Positions 1 to 11,700 of a DNA stretch of 64,000 bases are shown here, one piece after another (the first letter of the stretch is position 1; every line of letters starts with the position of its first letter). The translations under genes and the position numbers were made by a program. Source of the stretch: Diphasiastrum complanatum (lineage: Eukaryota; Streptophyta; Lycopodiopsida; Lycopodiales; Lycopodiaceae); contig CM055102.1 of NCBI GenBank assembly GCA_029204225.1, forward strand, positions 23,471,390-23,535,389. Reading direction: 5' to 3'. Below the pieces are notes generated by a model. That model saw nothing but the letters and a program-made list of their open reading frames with translations, ran no database searches and was not told the origin of the DNA.

Positions 1-1072
1 CTTAGGACCAAAGAAACTTTGGATGCCAAACTAACCAACTGAATCAACCCCGTTGGATAGAAAATGGGTAGAAATTAATATATTGATATACATTGCAAGG
101 GAGAGAAATTATGCAAAAAGAAAGTTAACAAAACTTTTTGAAATTCTTAATAAGCTCTTTTGAAATGAAATGTCTTTTTCTTAGGGATAATGTTTTTTTG
201 GTGCATTTCCCCATCACAATATGATTCCCTTATTGGAGACAGAGTTTGGAAAATATGTTTTGTCAAGTTTTTACGCGTGTAAGGACCTGCCCAACACCCA
301 CAATTGATCTTCTAAGGTAGTTGTGATTGCACATAGATTGCATCCTACAATCTTTCTAGATTGATTCTAAGGCAAGAGCACAATTTCATGCATAATGAAT
401 TCACATTCAATTGGCACTCAAAGCAATCAAAGTACATGAAAAAACTAAGTTCCCAACATGCTTTTAGAAAGAGAAAAATAGCCTAATCTCATGTTGAGAG
501 AGAAAATGAGTGATCCCTCAAGTAGAGAGAGAATATGAGGAAAAACAATGTGTAGTCACCAAAATTGCTTCACAAAAGCTTATATTTACAATAAGAGATC
601 ACTTCCGTATAGGAGTAGCTCGAGATCTAGCATGAGGAATGTTTGAATGTGGGTGAACCTCATGAATTCCACCGCTCATAATGATTGGACCTCTAGATCC
701 TCACCTTTGTCCATGATTGGATCAATTGGCTAGAATGAACCGATTTGCACCTCTAAACATGATTGGGCCAACCATTTTGCACCTCATAATGTGATTGGCT
801 TTAGGATCCACACCTCTTAATTTGATTGGGCCATATTCGACGTTCAGATGTGAATTTGGTTGCAACATTTTGTGACATGTGTCACCATCTCACCAGGACT
901 CGAGTTGAAGGCCTCTTGACTTTTCAAACTCTACTTGAAAATGTGTACAAGACAATAATGGACATTTGTACATGAGATTGACAAGTCAATCAAGATAAAT
1001 TTTGTCTATTTTTCACACAGCTCCTCAAAAATTAGCTGGGATAACTATGCTAATTTTCTCCAAAACTTAAGT
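1..1072. other. Unassigned AT-rich flank without a recognisable gene
   Basis: No coding region was supported here. The stretch holds a degenerate tandem repeat (about 660-835) and, at about 846-905, a short segment that matches the repeat at 54,634-54,715 in sequence order. It is probably the degraded internal or LTR part of the Copia element whose RNase H end starts at about 1,073, but no protein match was seen to prove it. Confidence 0.4.
660..835. repeat. Degenerate tandem repeat with TGATTGG cores
   Basis: Four to five copies of a unit of roughly 35-45 bp, each with a CACCTC/CTAA stretch followed by TGATTGG. ATTGG is an inverted CCAAT box, so the array could be a decayed promoter or LTR enhancer. 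That role is inference; only the repetition is seen. Confidence 0.4.
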
Positions 1073-1420
1073 AGCTATCATCCGATGAAGTAGAATACGT
1101 CGTTGCCACAAAGATGGCCACCGAATTGACATGGCTCAAACAATTCATAGACGACTTGGGAGAGAGTACACATGAGCCATTGATTCTCTACATGGACAAC
1201 ACCTCTGCCATACACCTGACAAAGGACCATGTGTTTCATTCAAGGACAAAGCACATTGCGATCAAGCATCACTTGATCAGAGACATGGTTGAGAAAGACC
1301 AGCTGAGAACTGTGTTCATTCCAACCATACAGATGGTTGCTAATTTATTCACTAAACCCTTAGATAAGGGATTGTTTGAAAGGCAGAGAGCCAGCCTAGG
1401 AATCAAAAGACTGAGCACTG
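1073..1420 (+). mobile_element. Ty1-copia RNase H C-terminal fragment
   Basis: The + strand reads SSDEVEYVVAT, then LYMDNTSAIHLTKD, HSRTKHIAIKHHLIRD and ANLFTKPLDK. This is the ordered C-terminal half of a Copia polyprotein RNase H domain (E of the EAEY motif, the D of the YMDN segment, the TKHI.I..H.IRD helix and the FTKPL end). Gag, protease, integrase and reverse transcriptase are missing. The reading frame stays open into the neighbouring antisense gypsy sequence, so the join is abrupt and falls at about 1,412-1,420 with no LTR between. It is a dead fragment. Confidence 0.85.
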
Positions 1421-2520
1421 CTCCAATGACATACTTGGATGCATCGGTATGCACATGGAATTCTTTGGAGTAATTAGGAGTCCAGAGGATAGGTGCATTG
1501 GTAAGAGCTTCTTTGAGTTGATTGAATGCGATGCGTTGTTCATCAGTCCATTTGGGGACAACAACTACTTTGTAGATTAACTGTGATTTATTAGCAAAGT
1601 CGAAAATAAAGCACCGATAGTAGTTGGCGTGGCCAAGAAAAGAATACACTTCGCGGATGGTACGTGGTCCCAGTAGATTTTGAATGATGAGGATCTTTTG
1701 GGGGTCAGTTGCGATGCCATTTTTTGAAATGATATGTCCTAACACAATACCATGTGTTACCCAGATTTGGCATTTTTCAGGGTTCAAGGAGAGACCGAAT
1801 CGTTGACATTGCATAAAAATTTTCTCAAGCACAAACAGATGTCGTGATTCTTTTGAATGTGCACCTAAATCATCCAAGTAAACTTCTAAGGTGTCTCCCA
1901 TTTGTTGAGAAAAGGTAGCTTGCATAACACATGGAAATGTGCTAGGAGCATTGTAGAGACCAAAAGGCATGACTTTCCAACAGAAGGTTCCCCATTCTGT
2001 GGCAAAAGCGGTTTTATGTTGATCTTCTTCAGCAATTTGGATCATATTATATCCGCTAAAGCCATCTAGGAAGGAGTAGGCCTCATCTCCTGCGAGATTT
2101 TCTAGGATGGATTCTCTGAAAGGTAATGGAAAATGATCACGTTATGTGACGACATTAGGTTTTTTAAAAATCGACACAGATCCAAAGTTTCTCATTTTTC
2201 TTAGGAACGATGACAATTGGGGAGACCCACTCAGTATGTTCGATTTCATAGATGAATCCTGCATCTAACAAGTGTTGGAGTTCTTTCTTGATTTTGGAGA
2301 TCGGATTACATCAGTAGGGACGACTAGCAGTTGGCCTTGCACCCGGTTTAAGGGAAATACGATGCACAGCTACTTGGCGTGAGACGCCTTTTATGTCTTT
2401 ATAGGACCAAGCAAAGACGTCTATATTTGCACAGTAGCTTTTTAAGTCATCTGCATTGTTCGCAATTGAGATGAGCCTCGACGTGGATAGTGTATTCGTT
2501 AGTTTCAGTTGGCTCACTCG
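1412..2520 (-). pseudogene. Gypsy family A reverse transcriptase / RNase H (broken)
   Basis: Minus-strand translation gives DVFAWSYKDIKG, then KEELQ..LDAGFIYEIEHTEWVSPI, then the PFGL.NAPSTF motif, the catalytic YLDD box (in LEVYLDDLGAHSK), LGHIISKNGI, and TIREVYSFLGHANYYRCF of the thumb. RNase H starts with FHVHTDASKY, which keeps the first catalytic Asp. Frameshifts and stops occur between about 2,050 and 2,330. The product would be a retrotransposon polymerase and is not functional. Confidence 0.85.
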
Positions 2521-3329
2521 AGGATAGAGTGATGGTGTGTGCCATAGGGCAAATTACATTTGGTTCATGTTGAGCTTGGGGTAATTGGATTGTGACATCC
2601 TCGATCGTATAGTCCTTCAAGTATTCAGGCACATCATGGGCTGGAGGTTCAAGGGGGGCCTTGCCTTTCAACTACTGGGATGGTGATTTAGAAGGTTCGA
2701 GGGTTGGTGTAGAAACAGAAGCAATCTCAAGAACTTTCCTAACAGTGGTAAGGTCACCAGGCGGTTGAATTTGAAGAGGTTTCTTCATCTTTTCCTTCAT
2801 GGTATGGCCACGTGGTTGTGGCTTCGAAGGTCATGAAGTGTGCGGATGAGGAAGTGGTGGCACATAATGGAGGATTTCATCATCGATTTGAAAGATTGTT
2901 TTCTCCTCACATCCCATGGATAGTTTGGTTGTTTGACCCGGTAGAACTTCGTATTAGGTTTTTCGATGGTAACCTTGGGTACTAGTTCCACTTTGAATGA
3001 TTGTTGCGGAAAGGCCTTAAGTGGAAGTGCCTCCATGTAGTTGAGGATTTGGATATCATAAATGTATGAATCTTTTGAGCAATTCTGAATTCGCAAGACA
3101 TTTTTGTCATCTACAAAAAAATCTTCTGATTTATTAGTAGGTAGCCATGCAACATTTAGCAACTCATCATTGTGTGGAAGAATATCAATAATATCAATAT
3201 TAATGATAGGAGTGTCTAGATCAAAAATTTGTTTGTTATCGGTCAGAGGAGTATAGGTACAATCATCTTGAAGTTGAGCACAAGAATCAGCATTCACACA
3301 ATCAATGTTAGCTAAACTGTGACTCTAGT

Positions 3330-3830
3330 TTATGATATCAGTAGATTGAACATAATGACCTCTTTCGTGGCTGGATTGGTATGGTTCAAACATTGAATTA
3401 GTGGTGGAGGATCCCTTGTCATGAAACCGTGCAAGTTTGAGTTTGCCAGATGAATCGATGGTGACAGAACTATCTCGATTTCCAAAGGTGACGCGGCCTT
3501 TGCTCCAGTCGTGAACGACTCATGCATTGGTGAGCCATGGGCGACCAAGGCGTAACTCATAGGAATAGGCATTACTGGGAATATCAAGTACTACTAGATC
3601 TGCAGAAAACTTTAGACCTCCTAGATTGATCACACTTGCGGAAGGAAACGGGTAGGTCCACACTTTGATCAATCATCCTAGGCTGACAAGTGGATTTGGT
3701 AAGCTTGTCTCTCAGATTCCATTCTAGTATGAGGGATGTGGAAATGATATTGGCACCTGAGTCGCCATCGAGAACAACTAGGACTTCACGAGATTGGCGA
3801 TGGGTAGCTGGGATTTTGATGTTGCCCATT
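3330..3830 (-). pseudogene. Gypsy family A aspartic protease region (broken)
   Basis: The minus strand encodes EVLVVLDGDSGANIIS, which holds the D-S-G-A core of a retroviral-type aspartic protease, followed by a stretch to ILEWNLRDK. The frame changes at about 3,590 and a second open segment continues to 3,330. It lies between the gag-like and reverse transcriptase segments, as expected for a Ty3-gypsy pol. Confidence 0.65.
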
Positions 3831-4495
3831 AAGTGTCTCCATTTTCCAGCATGCTTCCATAGAACATGGAAAGGGAGAGTGACATTGGCTTGCAGTAAAT
3901 CCCTCCAAACTTCAGTACCTTCAAGGGTTTTGCTTTCAAAAGACTTGTGAGGTACTTTATGGGAGGTGGGAGACTGTTGGTTGGCATTGCGGATTTGCTG
4001 CGATACTGATGATGTAGTCGAATTTCTTCAGATGGGTGAGGATAAACTATCGTGGTTGAATCTTCACTTGGAGGGACAACGTGTTGTTGAGTTTTGTTGG
4101 GTGCAAGTGTAGGGGCTTGGAGTTGGGTTTGTGCCTGAGTCAAGACCCATGCGGGATGAGTTTCAACTGGCAAAGATTCTACTTGCACTGAACAAACAGG
4201 AGCAGCAGGTTTGGATCGGGATGGTGAACAACTTGTTGTGGGGTGGGTTGGTTGATGACAAACTGTTGACAAGGTTGGTACTGATTGGGTGCAGTTGGTC
4301 ATGGTTGGGATACCCCTGGTCGTGGAATGGACTATTGTGGAGGGTAGGGGCAGTATACTCGAACATAGGTATGGGTGCTAATGGAAATTGATTTCGCAGT
4401 TGAGAGCACTCATTAGCAGTGTGATGCTGTGAGCATATCAGCCTAGAAATCGTGGACAATGAGTTGAATCCAACTGCAGTACTCGCAAATTTCAA
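3829..4495 (-). pseudogene. Gypsy family A gag-like region (broken)
   Basis: Minus-strand frames overlap here. One carries ICSQHHTANECSQL, which resembles the second half of a CCHC zinc knuckle (H..A.NEC) with the first half eroded; it is followed by a Pro/Gln/Thr-rich stretch. Position just upstream of the protease supports gag nucleocapsid. No capsid domain was recognised, so the call rests on order and one weak motif. Confidence 0.45.
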
Positions 4496-5139
4496 TAGGG
4501 AGTGCTTTCTGTCAAAATACTGATTTTTTATGTTTTTTTTAAAAAAAAATTAGGGATAGAATTTGCAGAGGGTACAGAGAAATCATTCTCACTGTGGGCG
4601 ATTTCGTGGTATGATTGGCAATTTTTGATATTGAGGTTTTGCTGACAAACAAGGAAAATAGTGAAAAAAGTGATTTTCTGACAGAAAACAGGCAAAATCT
4701 GTGAGGTAGAATTTGCGGAGCTGTTGGAGGACTGTTCTTTGATAGATCTAGCCTCAATGAAGCTGTCGAATTGTAAGACCAAGATTTGGTTGGAAACCAG
4801 TGGATTTTGACATGATTTCAGGTTGTTTTCACAGAATGTGAACAAGGTCAGAATTCGTGGAGGTGATAAAATGGAAGATCAGGGTCTATTATGGCTGCAA
4901 ACAGACCGACGAATCTGATACACCTGTTTGGTTGAAAAAAATGTCACTTGGTTCACTTCTTTCAAAGAAAATGCCCAAGTTGACACTTTTGTTGCTTCCC
5001 CCCGACTTGATAGGTTGCTCCGTAGCTCGTTGAGGACTTGGAGAGAAGTCTCGCACTTTGGTGTGAAGGTAAAAAGCAAGCAAGCTTACACACAAACATG
5101 GAAACGAGAAAACGAAACGAAATGAAAGCTAGTTAGGAA

Positions 5140-5166
5140 AAATCTTAAAAAGCGGCAACAACGCCA
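5140..5166 (-). other. Possible degenerate primer binding site of gypsy family A
   Basis: Read on the minus strand the stretch contains TTGGCGTTGTTGCCGC, close to the tRNA-Asp-type site TGGCGCCGTTGCCGG used by many plant Ty3-gypsy elements. It sits just inside a TG..-type boundary on the 5' side of the antisense element. Several mismatches leave this uncertain. Confidence 0.4.
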
Positions 5167-5167
5167 A

Positions 5168-5940
5168 TGTTGGAAGTATTTCTACTTTCTACGGTGGCTA
5201 GGTCTAATGAGGTTTTCGTGCGTAGTATAGTGGTAGACCGGTCGTCCACCTTCTAAGTTCTACAAAGCTTAACAACTGTGAAATAAAAACATAAATGAAA
5301 ATGGAGCACCAAGGCTTCCCAATTGGTGCTCGATACGGAAATAGAACTAGCTTGGCTAAGGCTTCCCAACTAACCAAGATTAACAAAATAATAAGACCTT
5401 GCTAAGGCGGTACCCAATTAACAAGAAGATTAAACTACTTCTAATTTAATACCCAAAAGGGAGATAGAAATAATAGATTGCAGCTAACTAAGCAAATAGC
5501 ATATAAGAACATGCCACAATATAGAAACCGATGAAAAGGAGGCAAGAAGAGGCCCGAGCACCTTCCCTCAAGCTATGCACCTTTCCAAAGGGAACACAAG
5601 TGAAATAGCAAGATAATCTCAAGAGAGAGCAATTAGCATAATCTCAAAAGCGTTATTTACATGACAAATACCTCTCCTTTTATGGCAAGGAGAGTCTTCC
5701 ATAAGTATCCACTAACTTATGGGACTAACTTACTTCTAGCCATTCTAGAACTTCTAACTTAGGATTTAGAACTTCAAAGTTTCTAACTTAGGAAAACTTA
5801 AGACACATATTTCTAAGCTTAAGTTTTCTAAGTCTAAGTTCTAAATCTAAGTTTAAGCTATTTTATTATTATTTTAAGCTTCTACTCATGGACTTACAAA
5901 TGCCATGGTGGAAGTTTATTGACAGATACTCATACGTGGG
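5168..5940 (-). repeat. Probable degraded LTR of gypsy family A
   Basis: The + strand begins TGTTGGAAG directly after the possible primer site, which is where the 5' LTR of the antisense element should end. The far end was not found, and no second LTR exists in the window to compare with because both copies lack their other end. The segment holds no coding sequence and includes an imperfect hairpin. Confidence 0.35.
5747..5858. repeat. Imperfect inverted repeat (hairpin)
   Basis: The left arm (about 5,750-5,802) contains CTTAGGATTTAGAACTT and CTTAGGAAAACTTAAG. The right arm (about 5,817-5,855) carries their reverse complements with one gap of about 9-12 bases, around a loop of about 15 bases. 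It is low in complexity, built from CTTAG/CTAAG words, and may be a small foldback inside the LTR. Confidence 0.5.
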
Positions 5941-6756
5941 CTTACAAAACACATGCCACAGAGTTTAATTTATTTCTTTTTATTTCTCTCTGTGTTAGCA
6001 TAGTTGCTAACATTCCACCTCTTAACTGGGCCCAAATTACTAGCTCCCACATGGTTTTCCATCTTTTGGAAATTACCATGGGGCTCACAAAATATGCAAC
6101 TTAGACTAGCACTAGTAATTCTCACTCTACATCCTGGTGGTGTAAATCCGAGTATTCCTTGCTTGGGATAGTACTGAAACCTTTACCTTTTATCCAATTC
6201 ATAAGCTAACAAAGGTCTGTTTTCATGTTTTAGTCCACAAGATGGTTTCAAGACTCTGCTTCTTTAGATTATGGGGAGCCCCTTCCTCCACCAAACCATT
6301 TTATACAGACGCTTATTTGTTGTATGAAAAAGGTCGTAATGATGCATACTTTTATCATTGACATTGATAGGACTACTTGTGTTTTTGTTGGACTGGAGGA
6401 TAAGGTTTTGTGCCTGATTGATCTACTAGAAACTATAGACTGGGTGTCAAAATTTATTTAGAGTTTAAAAAAAATGATACCTTGAGTTTGAATCTCTTTG
6501 GCGGTCTCAATGATTTTGTTGATAAATTTGAAGAAGAGGAAAGATTTTTCAATATGCACATTAGAAAAGTTTTTATGTGCCTAGAAAAAGAAAATGGTAA
6601 TACTCATGTCGAACATTCCTCACCTGTCCTTGATGCCCTTTATCACCACACCCTCTTGTTTTTGTTGATGACCTTGACGAGGATAGTGCTTCCCAGCTAG
6701 AGATTTTCTCTCAAGATATCAGCGACATTGGTGACTAGTCCACCTACAAGTTTTGT

Positions 6757-7455
6757 CAATCTAAAAGCTGTCAAGTCCCTTTCATTCCTAGTAGAATCAT
6801 TGAGTTCAAATTTGCTCTCACGTCCTATAAACTTTGGAGTTTTCCATCTATCAATTTCCTCACTCCTATACCCATTGATCTTGGGATCATGATGACACAT
6901 CTGACTGAAAAAGAAATACAAGTCTTCAAAATGGCCGCCCTGCTTAAAAATCTCACTTTTGAGACTCCCATTGCTTTTGACACTATTATTTGTATGACTA
7001 AATTCGAACCTTCTCGTTGCGCCTCTGAGCAAATTTGGGCTAGAATTAGAGGTCATTTTGAAACGGGCTTGAATAGGATGAACCTTCATCAAGCCAAGAT
7101 CTGGAAGTGGAAGAGACCTTTCTTCAAATGTAGATGTGAGGATAAATGCAAAAATAACTCTTCTATCATCTAGTTTGACCATGTAGTCTAGTTCATGACA
7201 AATAACTTAGGAAAATTCTTTCCTGGTGCCTCCCTCCAAAATCAGTTGAATGTCTTTTTCATATGGCTACATAAGCCTGCTAGAGATGTCGTGAAAGCAC
7301 ACCTGACCTTTCTCTTTATCCGACAATACATGATTGATGCTTCCATCGAACTCGCAAAAGACTTGTTTGTCAAACTTTTATCACACTTGGGAGATGCAGA
7401 AAAAATTCGTGAGATAGAACGCCTTCTAAAGACCTTGCTTCTCTACCCTCCAAGA
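6757..7455 (+). pseudogene. Unrecognised N-terminal region of the Penelope-like element
   Basis: A nearly open + strand stretch (a few stops, at about 6,735, 7,171 and 7,186) translates to a region with IPSRIIEFKFALTSYKLWSF, LTEKEIQVFKMAALLKNL, LNRMNLHQAKIWKWKRPFF, then LGKFFPGASLQNQLNVFFI and KIREIERLLKTLL. No known domain was recognised. The last part continues into a segment that is also present, inverted, at 51,784-52,008 next to the second reverse transcriptase copy, which links this region to the same element. It may be a nucleic-acid binding or endonuclease domain; this is not shown. Confidence 0.4.
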
Positions 7456-7765
7456 TAAGTACTTCCAAAATATAGTAAAAGAATCGGCAATTTCAATCTT
7501 AATAATTTGAACTCAGTCATCTCTAACTCAAGAATAAAAAAGAAAAGAAGGCTCTCATGTTTCAAAGGAAAGGAAGGGCAAAGCAATGGCAAAAAGGGTG
7601 ATTTACCAGTCAAAAAATTGAATTTTTACATATCCTAAACAATGTGTAGGACGAAGAAATGACAAAAAGAAGGAAAGTTACCACCTCAGCAACCACGGCC
7701 GTCTCCAGCTTACTACTAGCAGCGATATAGGAAAATCTTTTTTACATTTATGTTACCGTAATAGA

Positions 7766-8550
7766 GTGTTTGAAGCTATTCATGTGAAGCACTTTTATGC
7801 TGGCGTTTTACTCAGACTATTTGGTATTGTAGACAAATACTTTCATGATATTACTTTTGGTTGGTCGTACTTACCAAGTGTTAAATGTGAATGGTATTTA
7901 CCTTCTGAAGTTTTTTGTGACTTTGATATAGAAAGCCTACATTCTTGCCATTGCTTCTCTTTTAAACATTTCAAAGATTTCATCTCAGAAAAATTTGGAC
8001 ATGTTATCTCCACAGATTGTAACATTGTTAATAGTTCAATTTTACAGAAAAGGTCTAAATCACATTGCACTAAGGCAAACAAATATCAATGAGGTTACTT
8101 TTGAGCTTTATGATGGATGGTTTAAACTCATGAAACTCTTACCTTCTCATGAAAACTTAAACGAGATTACAATAAGAAAACATGCTGTTTTTTTGTAAAA
8201 GTGTTGCTCTGGGCTTTATAAGAAAAAGTAAATGGCTACATGGAAATACGGACACGTCATCTAAACATAAGATTTCCAATGATAAAATACAATGGCTTAC
8301 CAACTTTCTCTACATTAATGGCTTTGACAAAGCACAACACAATCCATGTTTCATGTATAAATTCTTTGTATGGAATTTGGCCATTCAAAGACTAAACAGT
8401 CCAGGCTTTACCCCGTTTCCCAGGAAACAATATAACTCAGTCGAGGATTCTCTAACATACATAATGACATAATTACCAGTTCTGTACCAAAAATCTTCTT
8501 AGGAAATAAGTCTCTACCTTATCTACTTTGTACCTACAAGGCTCACAAGT
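7766..8550 (+). pseudogene. Penelope-like element: region before the RT fingers (broken)
   Basis: Open segments encode FGWSYLPSVKCEWYLPSE, FELYDGWFKLMKLLP, YINGFDKAQHNPCFMYKFF and LNSPGFTPF, ending at LPYLLCTYKAHK. The middle motifs recur at 52,110-52,420 as FELHDGWFKLVKLTP, INGVDKAQHNMC and LDSLDFTPF, so these residues are conserved between copies. Three frames are used in turn, so the reading frame is broken by indels. The region precedes the polymerase and corresponds to the N-terminal extension of Penelope-like RTs. Confidence 0.55.
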
Positions 8551-8554
8551 AATA

Positions 8555-9560
8555 ATTTAGACGTATCACCAATGGTCATGATTGTTGTTTTACTAGACTT
8601 GCCAAATTCCTCACAGGAGCTCTTGGTATGCTGTCACCTTTTCTCATGGAACGTGTAGGCCTTAAGGCGAATACATACAAGAGTATCTTAAATGTGGATA
8701 CAACTTTATACTGGCAATGTGAGTCATCCATTGATTTCTATCTAAATCTACCACCATTGATTACCAATATGTGGGTCGTAGATATTTCTAAATGTTATGA
8801 AAATATAGCTCTGGATGGTCTTGATGGATTAAAAACTATTATAAAAAAGACAATAACATATGCCTTCAAACATTCTAAACATGATCTGTTGCAATATAAA
8901 TGGATTCACGAACGTGAGATATTCAAATGGTCATGGTCTAGAAAACAGTCACACGAATGACACACTATTGATTGCCGATGGAATGATCTTTTGATTGATA
9001 ATTGCATTGTCAGATTAGGAAACAAGACTTAGAGACAAGTACGTGGGATACCGATGGAGTTTTCTTGTTCACCCACTTGGTGTAACTGGTATTTATCTTT
9101 CTTTGAGGCACAATATATAAAAAGACTAGCCAAACTAGGTCTTGCTACATTTATGAATGAATTTATTCATTCATTTAGGTACATTGATGATATATGCTTC
9201 ATTAATAACCCTATTATTGAGCTTTTCATGGATAAAACATAGGTAAGAACTTTTTGAATATCTCTATTGCCTTTGACTCGATGACTGGTTTGACACACCT
9301 CTCAAAATTTGATAAAAGAAGGGAGTTGCACTTTCCATTTTTACATTATATAGATATGGCTTCAAATTGACCAACCTATAATTCATACAAGGTAATCATT
9401 TTCTAGGTCATTGTTGCTATGTAATGTTGTAAACAACATGAGACTTTCCTAAAAGAAGTAGGAACTCTAGTGGATGCTTTTCAAAGGAATGGGTTTATGA
9501 GGGATAAACTTTGTCTTATCATTAACAAACTACTCCTCTTTGACTCCTTTCCGGGTCTAT
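8555..9560 (+). pseudogene. Penelope-like reverse transcriptase core (broken)
   Basis: After YKAHK the frame reads FTRLAKFLTGALGMLSP, VDISKCYENIALDGL, then with a frame change GIPMEFSCSPTWCNWYL and FRYIDDICFINN. The Asp of DISKCYE and both Asp of YIDD are kept, so the catalytic triad can still be read. The tail includes DKRRELHFPFLHYIDMA and AFQRNGFMRDKLCLIINKL, which fit the thumb side of this RT class. It ends near a 104-bp CT tract. In-frame stops after about 8,550, 8,957, 9,240 and 9,370 make it non-functional. Confidence 0.65.
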
Positions 9561-9669
9561 CTTATGTTCTACCACAAAACATTGATTGTTTTTTGGCGGG
9601 CAATTAGCTATCCCTTACGAGGAGCTAACTGCCCCCTAAGGGATTCACTCACTACGGGACGGTTGATGG

Positions 9670-10505
<836 letters not shown>

Positions 10506-11700
10506 TAAGCACCTTTTCTCATTGATAGCTTACACTCACGATGAATAGCAATGAATACCAAAATGTGAAGCTTAAGCAACAAGCAATTGTAAAATATTCC
10601 ACTTACACATTGGTGCAAAGGTCTCTTCATAGTCGATGCTCTTACTTTGTGCATAGCCTTTTTGTTAGGCTCCCATCTGCATGGTATTTAGCCATGTATA
10701 TCCATGTACAACCACATTTTCTTATCAAATGGTGGCTCCACCAAGTTCCATGTGTCATACTTGGCAATAAAATCAATCTCCTCTCTCATGGCTTGACCCA
10801 AATGTCTTCATCCTTTGCTTCATCATAAGTCAAACTTGGCTCTTTACTTTGAATGATGCTTGTTAAGAGAGAGTAGTTTGCTTTGTACCTATCAGGTTGT
10901 GTTTTCTCTCCTGTTGATCTTCGTAGCTCTCCTTGGATGGATGATTCAGAATAGTCATCCATGTCGCAGCTCTCCATATCTCTCAAACCATTTAGGGAGC
11001 TTCCTATTAGGTGATCTACTTCCTAGTGAGAATGTGTTACTACCTACCATCATCCCACAACACAAAGCCGCATGAGTTTGTATAGTGGAAAAGACCGATG
11101 GCATAGCTAAGCATAAGTTGTTATTCATGTCTGAAACAAGATTCACTACATAATAATATAAAGAGAGCTCAATATCAATCGTCTTATCTTTCATACCAGT
11201 TATTTTTTTCGTAGCAATACGTTTTGCTCTGTAACAAACTGTACATGGAAAAAGTCATACTGATCAACATCAGGGTAAGAAACTGTATCATGTTCTCTAA
11301 TTGAAGTCTAGTTCATAAGAAGAAGCCATACTCACTGGCAAAGTGCAGAACAAATAATATGATTTAGACGAAGTGATAGGTATCAGGGTAGATTCATGCC
11401 ATATTGACCCTTCACACCGTACTACCAGAGTCAAACAACACATTCACATCTTTCCCTAACAATTTGCCCCTAAACAAACAAATTGTGAGGATTGAAAGAT
11501 AATGTATTGAATTGACACTCACAAGTAGCATTCATAACATCAATTTGCATTTTACCTATAGGCAGATCGACCGTTACAAGATTCAATGAGGACTTGTTCT
11601 ACTGTGGATAGTTTTTAGCCAAATGCCCCGCTTTGCCACAATTAAGGCATAAGCCTTTCGTAAAAGCCTCACTTTGATATGATGTCATAGGTCTCTTTTG
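10506..11700 (-). mobile_element. Antisense LTR-retroelement mosaic: gag-protease then Copia RT start
   Basis: On the minus strand a zinc knuckle CLNCGKAGHLAKNY (last Cys changed to Tyr) lies at about 11,615-11,660, followed at about 11,440 by VNVLFDSGST, an aspartic protease core. Then at about 10,990-10,790 come EPSLTYDEAKDEDIW and VKPMREEIDF, and at about 10,640-10,590 GYAQSKSIDYEETFAPM, which is the start of a Copia reverse transcriptase. Only about 450 bp separate protease and RT, so the integrase is deleted or the parts come from two elements. LFDSGST is more gypsy-like than Copia-like, which favours a mosaic. Confidence 0.6.

Larger units (their letters stand above)
1412..5166 (-). mobile_element. 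Ty3-gypsy element, family A copy 1 (internal part, truncated)
   Basis: On the minus strand the order is gag-like (about 4,500-3,830), aspartic protease (about 3,830-3,330), linker (3,300-2,670), reverse transcriptase and start of RNase H (2,520-1,412). The element stops inside RNase H at about 1,412, where it is fused to a sense Copia fragment, so integrase and the 3' LTR are absent. Several stops and frameshifts break the polyprotein. The 1,412-3,240 segment is nearly the same as 56,727-58,545 (about 94-95% identity judged by eye), so both are copies of one family. The noncoding part 4,500-5,150 is probably the gag leader. Confidence 0.85.
6482..9600 (+). mobile_element. Penelope-like reverse transcriptase element, copy 1 (decayed)
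   Basis: A chain of + strand open segments with a few stops and frameshifts forms one long decayed protein: an unrecognised N-terminal part (about 6,480-7,460), a Lys-rich linker (7,520-7,640), and a reverse transcriptase (about 7,770-9,560). Key marks are LPYLLCTYKAHK at about 8,515-8,550, WVVDISKCYENIAL (motif A Asp) at about 8,774, GIPMEFSCSPTWCNWYLSFFEAQYI (motif B region, positions about 9,045-9,120), FRYIDDICFINNP (YxDD box) at about 9,173-9,212, and a DKRRELHFPFL segment at about 9,310. The K.HK motif, the G-I-P-M motif and the RYxDD..xxNP box match Penelope-like retroelements of the type known from many animals. No LTR, integrase, LINE endonuclease or GIY-YIG endonuclease was seen. 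Confidence 0.65.

Noticed and set aside
6482-9600. Reading the RT element as a group II intron or bacterial RT
   Set aside because: There is no maturase X domain or intron RNA structure visible, and the K.HK, GIPM and RYIDD..NP motifs fit Penelope-like elements better.
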